From an uncultured Ruminococcus sp. (GTDB taxonomy: Bacteria; Bacillota; Clostridia; Oscillospirales; Ruminococcaceae), in the NCBI GenBank assembly GCA_900545345.1, contig UQYQ01000005.1:1-64000 (forward strand): a stretch of 64,000 nt of DNA. Direction: 5' to 3'. Shown here piece by piece: positions 50,745-59,469 of the stretch. The translations under genes and the position numbers were made by a program. Under the pieces are notes generated by a model that saw only the letters and a program-made list of their open reading frames with translations, was not told where the DNA came from and made no database searches. Every line of letters begins with the position of its first letter. The stretch's first letter is position 1.

Positions 50745-51374
50745 ATGGAGAGCAGAATCAGCGAAATTTCAGCCAGACGAAACAAGCATATAAAGATTGG
50801 ATATATTCCCGGACATTTTGCAACTAACCACTCTCATGTTAATAATTATATGGACATGACCAGATTGAAAACTCAGCACAAGATGGCTAAAGAAACCGCT
50901 AAAGAGTTATCAACTAAACTAATGTCTGTTCAGATAGATACAATAATATGCTTAGAGGGTACCGAAATGATTGGTGCATTTTTGGCAAGTGAGTTGTCAG
51001 GCGGCGGAATGAATGTAAATGCAGACATAAATGTTTTGACACCTGAACTGAATTCCAACAATCAGATGGTGTTTAGAGACAATACTCAAAAAGCTGTTTG
51101 GGGCAAGAATATTATGCTGTTGATTTCTTCTGTGTCAACCGGAAAAACAATTAACAGGATGGTAGAGTGTCTTCAGTATTACAACGGCAATTTAACTGCT
51201 ATTTCATCAATCTTCTCAGCAAGAAAGGAAAGTCACGGTTTTGAGATTAACTGCATTTTCTCAGCTGATGATGTACCAAACTATGACACTTATCCTGCCG
51301 GAGATTGTCCGTTATGCAAAGCAGGTCAAAAAGTTGACGCTATTATTAATTGTTTCGGATATTCAAAGATATAA
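50745..51374 (+). CDS. Phosphoribosyltransferase-like protein with altered PRPP loop
   Basis: 209 residues with a PyrE-like layout: 'DTIICLEGTEMIGAFLASEL', then 'GKNIMLLISSVSTGKTINRM', then a Cys pair 'CPLCKAGQKVDAI'. In active enzymes the PRPP loop has two acidic residues before the Ser/Thr-Gly-Lys part; here they are Ser-Ser. The enzyme may be inactive, have another substrate or act as a regulator. GGAGGG precedes the ATG. It is convergent with the true pyrE. Confidence 0.7.
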   Translation: MESRISEISARRNKHIKIGYIPGHFATNHSHVNNYMDMTRLKTQHKMAKETAKELSTKLMSVQIDTIICLEGTEMIGAFLASELSGGGMNVNADINVLTPELNSNNQMVFRDNTQKAVWGKNIMLLISSVSTGKTINRMVECLQYYNGNLTAISSIFSARKESHGFEINCIFSADDVPNYDTYPAGDCPLCKAGQKVDAIINCFGYSKI

Positions 51375-51420
51375 TTTAATTTTATCGCTTAATGATTGTT
51401 AATTTTAGAATATAATAAAT

Positions 51421-51456
51421 AAAGAGCAAGGCTTTTAAATTTCAAGCTTTGCTCTT
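51421..51456. terminator. Bidirectional terminator
   Basis: AAAGAGCAAGGCTT / AAGCTTTGCTCTTT stem between the convergent PRTase-like and pyrE genes. Confidence 0.8.
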
Positions 51457-51485
51457 TTTGTTATTCGAATATAATGTATAAGATT

Positions 51486-52136
51486 TTATGCTCCGTATTT
51501 TTCAATATAAGCCATCATCTTGTCAAGGTATTCTTGTCCGCCTATTATTCCTTTTTTGATACAATCAATAATATCATATATGTTTACGATTGAATATACA
51601 GGAATTCCGAAGTCATCGGCAGTTTGCTGTACAGCCGATTTTTCGCCTGTGCCTTTTTCCATTCTGTCAACTGAAATAAACATTGCAGTTACATTTACAT
51701 CAGCCTGAGCCTTTAATTTAGGGAGGGTTTCTCTAAGTGCTTTTCCTGAAGTCATAACATCTTCGATATATATAACCTTTTCACCGTCTTCAAGATTCTT
51801 TCCGACAAACATACCGCCCTCACCGTGGTCTTTGACTTCTTTTCTGTCAAAACAGTAATTAGCGTTTATGCCAAAATCATTTGAAAGTGCAATGGCAGCT
51901 GAACATGCCAAAGGCATTCCTTTATATGCTGGTCCGAACAGAGTGTCGAATTCAACATCGTGTTCTTTAATGCACTGTGCATAATAGTGGCCGAGCTTTA
52001 CAAGCTGTTCACCTGTACAATAACTTCCTGCGTTTAAAAAATACGGTGCAATTCTTCCGCTTTTCAGTGTGAATTCGCCGAATTTTAAAACTCCGCTTTC
52101 TTCCATAAACTTTATAAATTCTTCTTTATAAGTCAT
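51486..52136 (-). CDS. pyrE: Orotate phosphoribosyltransferase
   Basis: 216 residues. PRPP-binding loop 'VIYIEDVMTSGKALRETL' with the Glu-Asp pair; 'LFGPAYKGMPLACSAAIAL' and 'FDRKEVKDHGEGGMFVG' are typical of PyrE. It makes OMP from orotate in pyrimidine synthesis. ATG 52136 follows AAAGGA at a slightly long spacing; the upstream extension of 19 codons has no ribosome site. Monocistronic, not in a pyr operon here. Confidence 0.95.
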   Translation of the reverse strand: MTYKEEFIKFMEESGVLKFGEFTLKSGRIAPYFLNAGSYCTGEQLVKLGHYYAQCIKEHDVEFDTLFGPAYKGMPLACSAAIALSNDFGINANYCFDRKEVKDHGEGGMFVGKNLEDGEKVIYIEDVMTSGKALRETLPKLKAQADVNVTAMFISVDRMEKGTGEKSAVQQTADDFGIPVYSIVNIYDIIDCIKKGIIGGQEYLDKMMAYIEKYGA

Positions 52137-52183
52137 AAATTTATCATTCCTTTTCAGTAAAGACTGGGGTATTTTCCATAAAT

Positions 52184-52212
52184 ATTTTATCATACAAGAA
52201 AGATACTGTCAA
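52184..52212 (-). promoter_or_regulatory. Promoter of pyrE
   Basis: Minus strand TTGACA (52207-52212), 17 bases, TAAAAT (52184-52189). Confidence 0.75.
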
Positions 52213-52323
52213 CCCGACGAGCCGCCGGACGCACTCTGCCTTTTGGCGGACTGTTCCCATTATCAAAAATATTCTCCGCACTTTGAAGTTGCACGATTCA
52301 AAAAAATAGCGTATATAGATTGG

Positions 52324-52352
52324 TTGCAGTTTGTTGAGAAAAATACTATACT
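52324..52352 (+). promoter_or_regulatory. Probable promoter of the XRE/GyrI-like regulator
   Basis: TTGCAG (52324-52329), 17 bases, TATACT (52347-52352); moderate match. The bases between the pyrE promoter and here are unusually GC-rich ('GAGCCGCCGGACGCACTCTG') and partly resemble the dispersed repeats at 31650 and 41238. Confidence 0.45.
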
Positions 52353-52394
52353 GATAATGCGGCGCGGCGCAAGAAAATGAAAGGAGAATATTTT

Positions 52395-53063
52395 ATGAGC
52401 TTCGGAAAAAATTTGAAGTTTTTAAGACATCTGAGAGGAAATATGACGCAGGAGGATTTGGCTGAAAAAATAAATATCAGCCGTCAAACCGTATCAAAAT
52501 GGGAGCTGGATACAGCACAGCCCGAAATGGACAAGGCTATAGAGCTTTGCAGGCTGTTCAATTGCTCGCTGGATAACTTATTTCGTGATGATATGGTCAC
52601 TTGTGGTGAAGCGTATACAAATTTGCGTGTTGAGACCGTCCCGGCTTTCCGCTATATAAAACATGCCGTTATAAGCACTGTCCCTGAGGGTGACGCTATC
52701 GACAGAGTATTTTCCATTGCCCATAGCTGCGGAGTGGACAATCCTCGTGTCATTGGCTGGGATTTCCCAAATGTGTCACAGGAACAGATAAATGCTTTTA
52801 ATATGCACGGCTACGAAGCGGCATGGATACTGCCTGATGAGGTCGTTCCTCCTGACATTGAAATACACGAGCAGTCAGCCCACAGGTATGCAGCAATACA
52901 CATTGAAAAGCCCTTTGAAAACCCTTTTGTGACCATTCCCAACGCCTATAAAACGCTTATGGAGTATATGCGCGTGAACGGTCTGGAACACACGGAAAAG
53001 AACGTTATTCCATGCTTTGAAACCGCCGGGGAGAGCATGGATATTTATATTGCTTGTAAGTAG
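52395..53063 (+). CDS. XRE regulator with GyrI-like effector-binding domain
   Basis: 222 residues. N-terminal HTH_3 (1-70): 'NMTQEDLAEKINISRQTVSK', 'LFNCSLDNLFRDDM'. The C-terminal 150 residues look like a GyrI-like/AraC effector-binding fold ('RVETVPAFRYIKHAVIS', 'RYAAIHIEKPFENPFVTIPN'), which binds small hydrophobic molecules in other regulators. AAAGGAG precedes the ATG at 52395. The codons are richer in G and C than in the flanking genes, which may mean recent transfer. Confidence 0.85.
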   Translation: MSFGKNLKFLRHLRGNMTQEDLAEKINISRQTVSKWELDTAQPEMDKAIELCRLFNCSLDNLFRDDMVTCGEAYTNLRVETVPAFRYIKHAVISTVPEGDAIDRVFSIAHSCGVDNPRVIGWDFPNVSQEQINAFNMHGYEAAWILPDEVVPPDIEIHEQSAHRYAAIHIEKPFENPFVTIPNAYKTLMEYMRVNGLEHTEKNVIPCFETAGESMDIYIACK

Positions 53064-53188
53064 TGCATTTTATTGTGTCCTGATAGGGTGAGAGTGTTAA
53101 GTAGTATGAGCTTAAACGGGTTTTGTTTATAACTTTTTCATACAGTTAATAAATACTATAAAAAGTGTCTTATCAGAATTCCGGTCTG

Positions 53189-54445
53189 TTATTTTGAAGT
53201 GTCTTCTGATTTTACGGTAACAAAAATCCGTTCGAGTTTTTGGTCGTTCACTTCAATTGCTTTAAGTGTGAAGTTTCCTATCTGAATGGTGTTTCCGTAT
53301 TCGGGAACCTTATCAAGCGTATCCATAAACCAGCCGCCGACAGAATTACAATCGCTGTCTATCGTGTTTTCGGGAAGTCCGAGTCTGTCAAGAAAATCGT
53401 TTATTGATATATCGGCAGAAACCTCATAGTTGTTTGATGAAAGCTGAATAAATGAAGTATCCTCTTCATCACTTTCGTCGTATATTTCACCGACAAGTTC
53501 TTCAATAATATCTTCAAGTGTAACGATTCCTTTAGTTCCGCCGTATTCGTCAATGACAACAGCCATATGAACTTTTTGCTTTTGCATAAGGTTTAAGGTT
53601 ACTGATATTTTCTGATATTCCGGTATATATATCGGCTTTTTTAAGACAGATTTTAAATCTGTCTTATTATCTGAATTACTGCCGAAATACACACCGAAAA
53701 AGTCGCTTTGATGAAGTATTCCTATGATATTGTCAATAGTGTCTTTATATATAGGAAATCTTGAGTATTGTGTATTTAAAAATTCATCTTTAATTTCATC
53801 AAGTGAACTTTCGATATCAATTGCTTCGACATTTACCCTTGGAATCAGAATTTCGTTAATTGTTATTTCATCAAAGTCAAGAGCGGAACGAACAAGGTCT
53901 GATTCCTGTTCTTCTAAAACGCCCTCATCTTCAATTTCATCAATAAGGTATTTTAACTCTTCTTCGGTAACAAACGGCTCTTCTTTCCGTGAGCCGAAAA
54001 GCTTTGTAACGGCATTTTTTAATTTTGAGATTAAGAAAACAACAGGTTTTATAATCGTTATGAAAGCACTTAAAACGGGTGCGATAATAAGCGTCATTTT
54101 TTCTGCATTTTCGCTTGCTAAGCTTTTAGGAAGAATTTCGCCGAATATTAAAACCACAATTGTCATAACAAGTGTCGCTATACCTACACTTCCCGCACCG
54201 AAATATTCTGTAAACATTACTGTTGCCAATGAAGCAGACAATATATTTACTATGTTATTTCCGATTAATATTGCGGTAAGAGCCTTGTCGAAATTATCAA
54301 TGATGTTAAGAGCCTTTTTAGCTTTTTTATTTCCGTCGTTAGCATATGATTTTATTCTTATTTTATTTACTGATGAAAAGGCTGTTTCAGTAGATGAAAA
54401 AGCTGCAGATAATGCTACTAACAAAATTATTACTGCAATATACAT
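53189..54445 (-). CDS. CNNM/DUF21 hemolysin-family membrane transporter with CBS and CorC domains
   Basis: 418 residues. DUF21/CNNM membrane part (1-175, three to four helices: 'AVIILLVALSAAFSSTETAF', 'AILIGNNIVNILSASLATVM'), CBS pair ('ILIPRVNVEAIDIESSLDEI', 'YSRFPIYKDTIDNIIGIL', 'AVVIDEYGGTKGIVTLEDII') and a CorC_HlyC C terminus ('DCNSVGGWFMDTLDKVPEYG'). The family is linked to Mg/Co export. AAAGGAG precedes the ATG. Confidence 0.93.
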   Translation of the reverse strand: MYIAVIILLVALSAAFSSTETAFSSVNKIRIKSYANDGNKKAKKALNIIDNFDKALTAILIGNNIVNILSASLATVMFTEYFGAGSVGIATLVMTIVVLIFGEILPKSLASENAEKMTLIIAPVLSAFITIIKPVVFLISKLKNAVTKLFGSRKEEPFVTEEELKYLIDEIEDEGVLEEQESDLVRSALDFDEITINEILIPRVNVEAIDIESSLDEIKDEFLNTQYSRFPIYKDTIDNIIGILHQSDFFGVYFGSNSDNKTDLKSVLKKPIYIPEYQKISVTLNLMQKQKVHMAVVIDEYGGTKGIVTLEDIIEELVGEIYDESDEEDTSFIQLSSNNYEVSADISINDFLDRLGLPENTIDSDCNSVGGWFMDTLDKVPEYGNTIQIGNFTLKAIEVNDQKLERIFVTVKSEDTSK

Positions 54446-54567
54446 TTTATAATCTGCTCCTTTAAATAGTTGAGTTTTTTAATTTAAAAAGATGTTTTTG
54501 CCTGTTATAGAAAATAGTGTTAATTAGTATATCATATTTTTTTGACAAATGCAATTACTTTTTTTGC

Positions 54568-54596
54568 TTGACTACATAGTAATTTTGCGGTATAAT
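54568..54596 (+). promoter_or_regulatory. Promoter of the GtrA-like gene
   Basis: TTGACT (54568-54573), 17 bases, TATAAT (54591-54596). Confidence 0.75.
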
Positions 54597-54641
54597 TAAT
54601 CATTAATGTTAGAAATGCACATGGTTTTTGAGGTGAATAAA

Positions 54642-55205
54642 ATGGGCAGTTCAAATGGACAGGCACCAAATGATAATAAAAAAAGAAATTATTATGCTGA
54701 AAATGAAAGAACTCCTGATATATTCGACAGAATAATGCATATCAGACCATTTTCAATATTTGAAAGTTTTTACATAAAAAACAAATCAGTTCTTTTATAT
54801 TTATTTTTCGGAGGTCTGACAACCCTTGTAAGTATTTTTACTTTCTGGCTTGCTGAAATATTAATAACTGCTGATTTGAACATTTCATTATTTGGCAGTA
54901 TGTATAGTTTAAAGGTTATATTGACAAATGCTATCTCATGGATTTGTGCTGTACTGTTTGCGTTTTTCACAAATAGAATATGGGTGTTCAACTCTCCGAC
55001 AAACACTTGGAGAGAATTTTTCCGTCAAATGACCGCATTTTTGGGGGGAAGATTTGCAACTTTTTTGTTAGAAACAGTTATACTTTTAGTTTTTGTTTCG
55101 GCATTGGGATTTAATGAACTGATAATAAAAATTTTAGCGCAGTTTATTGTGCTGATATCTAACTATATAATCAGTAAATTAATTGTTTTTAAAGACAAAA
55201 AATAA
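54642..55205 (+). CDS. GtrA-like membrane protein
   Basis: 187 residues. After a soluble N-terminal part (1-55) come four membrane helices of the GtrA fold: 'LLYLFFGGLTTLVSIFTFWL', 'ISWICAVLFAFFTNRIWVF', 'FLGGRFATFLLETVILLVFV', 'FIVLISNYIISKLIVFKDKK'. GtrA-type proteins move lipid-linked sugars across the membrane or assist glycosyl transfer in wall polymers. GAGGTGA sits ahead of the ATG at 54642. 49 bases before the next gene. Confidence 0.88.
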   Translation: MGSSNGQAPNDNKKRNYYAENERTPDIFDRIMHIRPFSIFESFYIKNKSVLLYLFFGGLTTLVSIFTFWLAEILITADLNISLFGSMYSLKVILTNAISWICAVLFAFFTNRIWVFNSPTNTWREFFRQMTAFLGGRFATFLLETVILLVFVSALGFNELIIKILAQFIVLISNYIISKLIVFKDKK

Positions 55206-55254
55206 AATTCAGATACAGTTTGAATCGGGTATTTTCAGATAAAGGAGAAGATAA

Positions 55255-56121
55255 ATGCTTAACACATTATTGGATGTTCTTTTAGATGCGTTAAAGGACA
55301 CTGCACTTATGATACCTTTTTTATTCGGTGTCTATATATTAATAGAATATATGGAGCATGCTTCTTCGGATAAAATAGTAAAAGCTTTTAAAAAATTAGG
55401 ACCGTTCGGTCCTGTGGGAGGTGCGGTAATCGGTACTGTTCCTCAGTGCGGAGTATCAGCTGCAGCTGCTAATCTGTATACCGGAAGGGTAATTTCTATC
55501 GGAACGATTATTTCGGTGTTTCTTGCAACAAGTGATGAAGCAATACCTATGATTATTGCAAATCCCGCTAAGATTTCTGTATTGTGGAAGTTAATTTCAG
55601 TCAAAATTGTTATTGCGGTTTTAGCGGGAATAACGGTTGATATTATTTTTAAATTTTTAAACAGAAATAAAACAACCGATAATGATAATCACTTTCATGA
55701 GCTATGCGAAAACTGCGGATGTGAGGAGCATGGTATTTTATATTCAGCATTAATGCATACTGTTAATATTACAGTATTTGTTTTTGTTATTACACTTTTA
55801 TTGAATATGGCTATTGTACTTGTCGGTGAAGGTAACATTGCAAAATTTATGATGAGTGACAGTTTCTTTCAGCCTTTTATTTCCGCTTTAGTGGGATTTA
55901 TTCCGAACTGTGCTTCATCGGTTATAATAACTCAGCTTTATCTTGAGGATGGAATTTTGTCGTTCGGTTCAGCAATTGCAGGGCTTTGTACCAGTGCAGG
56001 ACTGGGACTTTTAGTACTCTTCAAAACCAATAAGAAACATATGAAGAAAAACTTTTTAATATGCGGGATTTTATATATCACTGCAGTTTTATCAGGTATT
56101 ATAATTAATACATTAGGATAA
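55255..56121 (+). CDS. ArsP_2-type putative manganese/metal permease
   Basis: 288 residues with about eight hydrophobic helices. 'GTVPQCGVSAAAANLYTGRV' and 'GFIPNCASSVIITQLYLEDG' are twin motifs of the PF11449 family, annotated as putative manganese transporter or arsenic-related permease. A His/Cys-rich loop 'HFHELCENCGCEEHG' between the halves may bind metal. AAAGGAGAAG precedes the ATG. Substrate not proven. Confidence 0.85.
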   Translation: MLNTLLDVLLDALKDTALMIPFLFGVYILIEYMEHASSDKIVKAFKKLGPFGPVGGAVIGTVPQCGVSAAAANLYTGRVISIGTIISVFLATSDEAIPMIIANPAKISVLWKLISVKIVIAVLAGITVDIIFKFLNRNKTTDNDNHFHELCENCGCEEHGILYSALMHTVNITVFVFVITLLLNMAIVLVGEGNIAKFMMSDSFFQPFISALVGFIPNCASSVIITQLYLEDGILSFGSAIAGLCTSAGLGLLVLFKTNKKHMKKNFLICGILYITAVLSGIIINTLG

Positions 56122-56130
56122 TAAGTTATA

Positions 56131-56165
56131 AAAAAATCCGAAAGCTCTTGCTTTCGGATTTTTAT
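56131..56165 (+). terminator. Terminator of the permease gene
   Basis: AAATCCGAAAGC-TCTT-GCTTTCGGATTT followed by TTATTTT. Confidence 0.9.
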
Positions 56166-56169
56166 TTTA

Positions 56170-56322
56170 TTACATTATTCCGCATTCGTCATAATCCTGC
56201 CATTTTTCGTTATAAGCCTTATCGCTCATTAATTTATATACAAAATAAACTGATGAAGCCGCAATAACAACAAGTGCGCTTAATATAAGCCAGAAGCCTT
56301 TGCCTTCGGTTTTGTTCTCCAT
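56170..56322 (-). CDS. Small single-pass membrane protein (50 aa)
   Basis: 50 residues: start 'MENKTEGKGF', hydrophobic helix 'WLILSALVVIAASSVYFVY', then a polar tail 'KLMSDKAYNEKWQDYDECG'. AGAAAGGTGAT lies 6-7 bases ahead of the ATG. No relative recognised. Its neighbour on the same strand is the Cys-rich gene at 56547-56699. Confidence 0.75.
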   Translation of the reverse strand: MENKTEGKGFWLILSALVVIAASSVYFVYKLMSDKAYNEKWQDYDECGIM

Positions 56323-56480
56323 AAACTATCACCTTTCTTTTGTGTGTTATAATATTTTGTCTTAGCAAAAAAGTTCTTTATCTATATATTCTGAACTTTT
56401 TAAGCATATTATTTATTTTTAAAGTTATTATACAACAATTAACATAGCCTGTCAATATAAATGATTAAGAATATATAAAT

Positions 56481-56519
56481 TAAAAGGCCTGAAGGAATAA
56501 ACTCCTTCAAGCCTTTTGT
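56481..56519 (-). terminator. Terminator of the Cys-rich gene
   Basis: AAAAGGCTTGAAGGA / TCCTTCAGGCCTTTT stem followed by AATTTATA. Confidence 0.75.
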
Positions 56520-56546
56520 TAAGTGCTAACCAGTTTTATTTAAAAA

Positions 56547-56699
56547 CTAGCATCCGCAGCCACAGTCATTGCCGCAGCCATTGTTGCAACCGCAGCCACA
56601 ACCACAACCGTTGTTAGCAAAACCTGTGCCGCAGCCACCGCAGCAGAATAGAATTAGGATTAAGATAATAATCCATGTGCATCCTCCGCATCCGTTCAT
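56547..56699 (-). CDS. Cys/Gly-rich small protein (50 aa; 'chorion class high-cysteine' type)
   Basis: 50 residues with 14 Cys: N-terminal 'MNGCGGCTW', membrane helix 'IIILILILF', then 'CCGGCGTGFANNGCGCGCGC' and a similar tail. Clostridia often have genes of this pattern, annotated 'chorion class high-cysteine HCB protein'. Their role is not known; disulfide cross-linking in the spore coat or envelope or metal binding are guesses. AAAAGGAGTG precedes the ATG. Confidence 0.8.
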   Translation of the reverse strand: MNGCGGCTWIIILILILFCCGGCGTGFANNGCGCGCGCNNGCGNDCGCGC

Positions 56700-56938
56700 A
56701 ATACGCACTCCTTTTCAATGTATAAATTTTTTATAAAGCATTTTCCGAAGGGGCTGCCGGGCAGCCATTATCGGAAGTAGATTATTCGTGTTTCCTGCCG
56801 AATAACTTTGCTTTATATTATAGTGTATGGCATTTTCAAAAAAGTGTTACAGACAAATATAAACTGCATAAAATATATAGAGAATAATTTTTAATATTTT
56901 GCCAAAACTTATGTATATCATAAAAGGAGATTTGCAAT
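56700..56938. other. Intergenic region with nested palindrome
   Basis: GGCTGC-CGG-GCAGCC (56752-56766) sits inside an outer TTCCGA/TCGGAA pair (56743-56776). Otherwise AT-rich with no gene. Confidence 0.65.
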
Positions 56939-59323
56939 ATGAACAATTACAATTTTGATGAGATGACTAAGAAATGCAGAGAGATTTTAGAAAATGCTAA
57001 ATGCATAGCGGGAAGACTGGGTCATACTTATGTGGGAAGTGAACATATTTTGCTTTCTTTTTTAGAAAATGAAAATTGTACTGCGTCTGTTGTACTTTTA
57101 AGGAATGGCGTTAATAAAAATGATGTATTGGATAAATTAGAGGAATTAGTCGGAATCGGTACTGCATGCAGAATTGAAGATGATGAGGATTATATGACAC
57201 CCACAGCAGAAAAAATAGTAAACGGAGCGATATCTTTGTCAAAGGGTTTAAGTTCAAAACAATGCGGAACAGAACATCTTCTGATGATTATGTTAAGGCA
57301 GGGAGATTCTCAGGCGATGCAGATTTTAGAAGAACTTGATATTCCTGTATCAAAGCTTTATAATGATTGTTCAACTATAGGAAAAGCAGATATAGCGTTT
57401 TTTAAGCCGAATAATGAAAAGCTTAAATATTTGTCTAAATACGGAAGAGAGCTTACCGGCAAGGAGGCATCAGAAAGCTTTGACCCTGTTTTAGAACGGG
57501 ATGATGAAATTAATCAGGTTATAGCGATTTTATCAAGAAGACAGAAAAACAATCCATGCCTTGTAGGAGAAGCCGGAGTCGGAAAAACTGCTATTGTAGA
57601 AGCACTTGCACAGAGAATATATGAAAAGAATGTTCCCGGCATTTTGCAGGATAAAAGAATTTTCACTTTAGATATAACAGAGCTTTTGGCAGGGGCAAAA
57701 TACAGAGGCGATTTTGAAGAACGGCTGAAGTCTTGTATAAAAGAAGCTAAAAGGTCCAGGGGGATAATACTTTTTATAGATGAGATTCATACTATTATAG
57801 GAGCAGGTGCGGCTGAAGGTGCAATTGATGCTGCCAATATTTTAAAGCCTGCATTGGCAAGGGGAGAAATAAGCATAATAGGGGCGACTACATTTGATGA
57901 GTACAGAACTCATATAGAAAAGGATTCTGCATTTGAAAGAAGGTTTCAGATAGTTAAGGTTGAAGAGCCCGATGAGAATACGACTATAAAAATCTTGAAA
58001 GGAATAGTTCCTAAATATGAAGCGTTTCATGGTGTGAAAATCACAGATGAAGCAATTTGTGAAGCTGTCAAGCTTTCGGGAAGATATCTGACAGACAGAC
58101 ATTTTCCGGATAAAGCTATTGATTTAATAGATGACGCTTGTGCGTATGTTCATCTTGAGAAAAAAGAGGAAGATATAAATACAGGGGAAATGTATGAGGT
58201 ATTCAATGATTATGTTCTCGGTAAAATAACCAAGGACGACTATTTAGATAAACTTTCTAAGACAAACAGCTGTTCATTTTCAGATGATTCAAAAAGCGTT
58301 TTAAAAATAGACATTGACAAACGAATTTCCAGTATGGTTTCTGTTCCGCTTGAAACTATTAAAAGCAGTGAACTTTTGAAACTTTGCTCGCTTAAAGAGA
58401 ATCTTTCTAAAAAGATTATCGGGCAAAACAGAGCAGTTGAAGCAGTTTCTCTTGCAATAAAAAGGGGACGGGCAGGACTTAAAGATTCTTCAAAGCCTAT
58501 CGGTTCGTTTGTGTTCTTGGGTTCAAGCGGAGTAGGAAAAACCGCACTTGCCAAAGAGCTTGCAAATGAGGTTTTCGGCGGTGAAAACAATATGATAAGA
58601 CTCGATATGTCTGAATTTATGGAGCGTCACAGTGTATCTAAACTTATAGGTTCACCTCCGGGATATGTAGGATACGACTCACCTAACGGAAGCCTGCTGA
58701 CAGAAAAAGTGAGAAGAAACCCTTATTCACTTATTCTGTTAGATGAGATAGAAAAAGCACATACTGATATATTAAATCTGCTTCTGCAAATTCTTGACGA
58801 TGGATTTTTAACTGACTCAGCCGGTCGAAGAGTGTCATTTAAAAATACAATTATAATTATGACATCAAATATCGGTGCAAGAAAAATTATTAAAGATAAT
58901 TCATTTGGGTTTTCTCAAACAGTTAAGACAAACAGCTTTAATGATAAAGAGATGAAAGCCGAGCTTAAAAAGATATTTTCACCTGAGCTTATTAATCGAA
59001 TTGATGAGATAATTACTTTTGATATGCTTGATGAGGAAAGTCTTATTAAAATTGCCGACTTAGAACTTAAAAAGTTAACTGACAGGTGTGCGGAATTGGG
59101 TATAAATCTGTCATATACCCCTGAGGTTTCCGAAAAATTAAGTCATGACGGCTGCTCAAAAGAATATGGTGCAAGGGAAATTCCGAGAATCATCAGAAGA
59201 AAAATAGAAAATCTTATTACTGACGAATTTTTTTCGCAAATTGAATGTAAATCGCTTTTGCTGTCTGTAAGTAACGGTGAATTCAATATTTGTAATGAAA
59301 GCAAATTAAGGCTTAACGCATAG
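56939..59323 (+). CDS. clpC: ClpC-type ATP-dependent protease ATPase / unfoldase
   Basis: 794 residues. Double Clp_N repeat (1-145), AAA+ domain 1 with Walker A 'GEAGVGKTAIVEAL' near 214, short middle domain, AAA+ domain 2 with 'GSSGVGKTALAKEL' near 531, sensor motif and 'GAREIPRIIRRKIENLI' at the end. It feeds proteins to ClpP. The middle domain is shorter than in Bacillus ClpC, and ctsR, mcsA and mcsB are not next to it, so regulation may differ. AAAAGGAGA precedes the ATG. Confidence 0.93.
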   Translation: MNNYNFDEMTKKCREILENAKCIAGRLGHTYVGSEHILLSFLENENCTASVVLLRNGVNKNDVLDKLEELVGIGTACRIEDDEDYMTPTAEKIVNGAISLSKGLSSKQCGTEHLLMIMLRQGDSQAMQILEELDIPVSKLYNDCSTIGKADIAFFKPNNEKLKYLSKYGRELTGKEASESFDPVLERDDEINQVIAILSRRQKNNPCLVGEAGVGKTAIVEALAQRIYEKNVPGILQDKRIFTLDITELLAGAKYRGDFEERLKSCIKEAKRSRGIILFIDEIHTIIGAGAAEGAIDAANILKPALARGEISIIGATTFDEYRTHIEKDSAFERRFQIVKVEEPDENTTIKILKGIVPKYEAFHGVKITDEAICEAVKLSGRYLTDRHFPDKAIDLIDDACAYVHLEKKEEDINTGEMYEVFNDYVLGKITKDDYLDKLSKTNSCSFSDDSKSVLKIDIDKRISSMVSVPLETIKSSELLKLCSLKENLSKKIIGQNRAVEAVSLAIKRGRAGLKDSSKPIGSFVFLGSSGVGKTALAKELANEVFGGENNMIRLDMSEFMERHSVSKLIGSPPGYVGYDSPNGSLLTEKVRRNPYSLILLDEIEKAHTDILNLLLQILDDGFLTDSAGRRVSFKNTIIIMTSNIGARKIIKDNSFGFSQTVKTNSFNDKEMKAELKKIFSPELINRIDEIITFDMLDEESLIKIADLELKKLTDRCAELGINLSYTPEVSEKLSHDGCSKEYGAREIPRIIRRKIENLITDEFFSQIECKSLLLSVSNGEFNICNESKLRLNA

Positions 59324-59469
59324 GTCTTTTAATAAATTTTTATAGACAACTTAAGCATAATCGGAAACTGTTATGTTTAAGTTGTTTTAATTTTGCTTTT
59401 TGCTTGTGTATAAATTTATATGCTGAGGAAATAATAGTTTTAAATATCTATAAAAGGGAGAAATTTATT

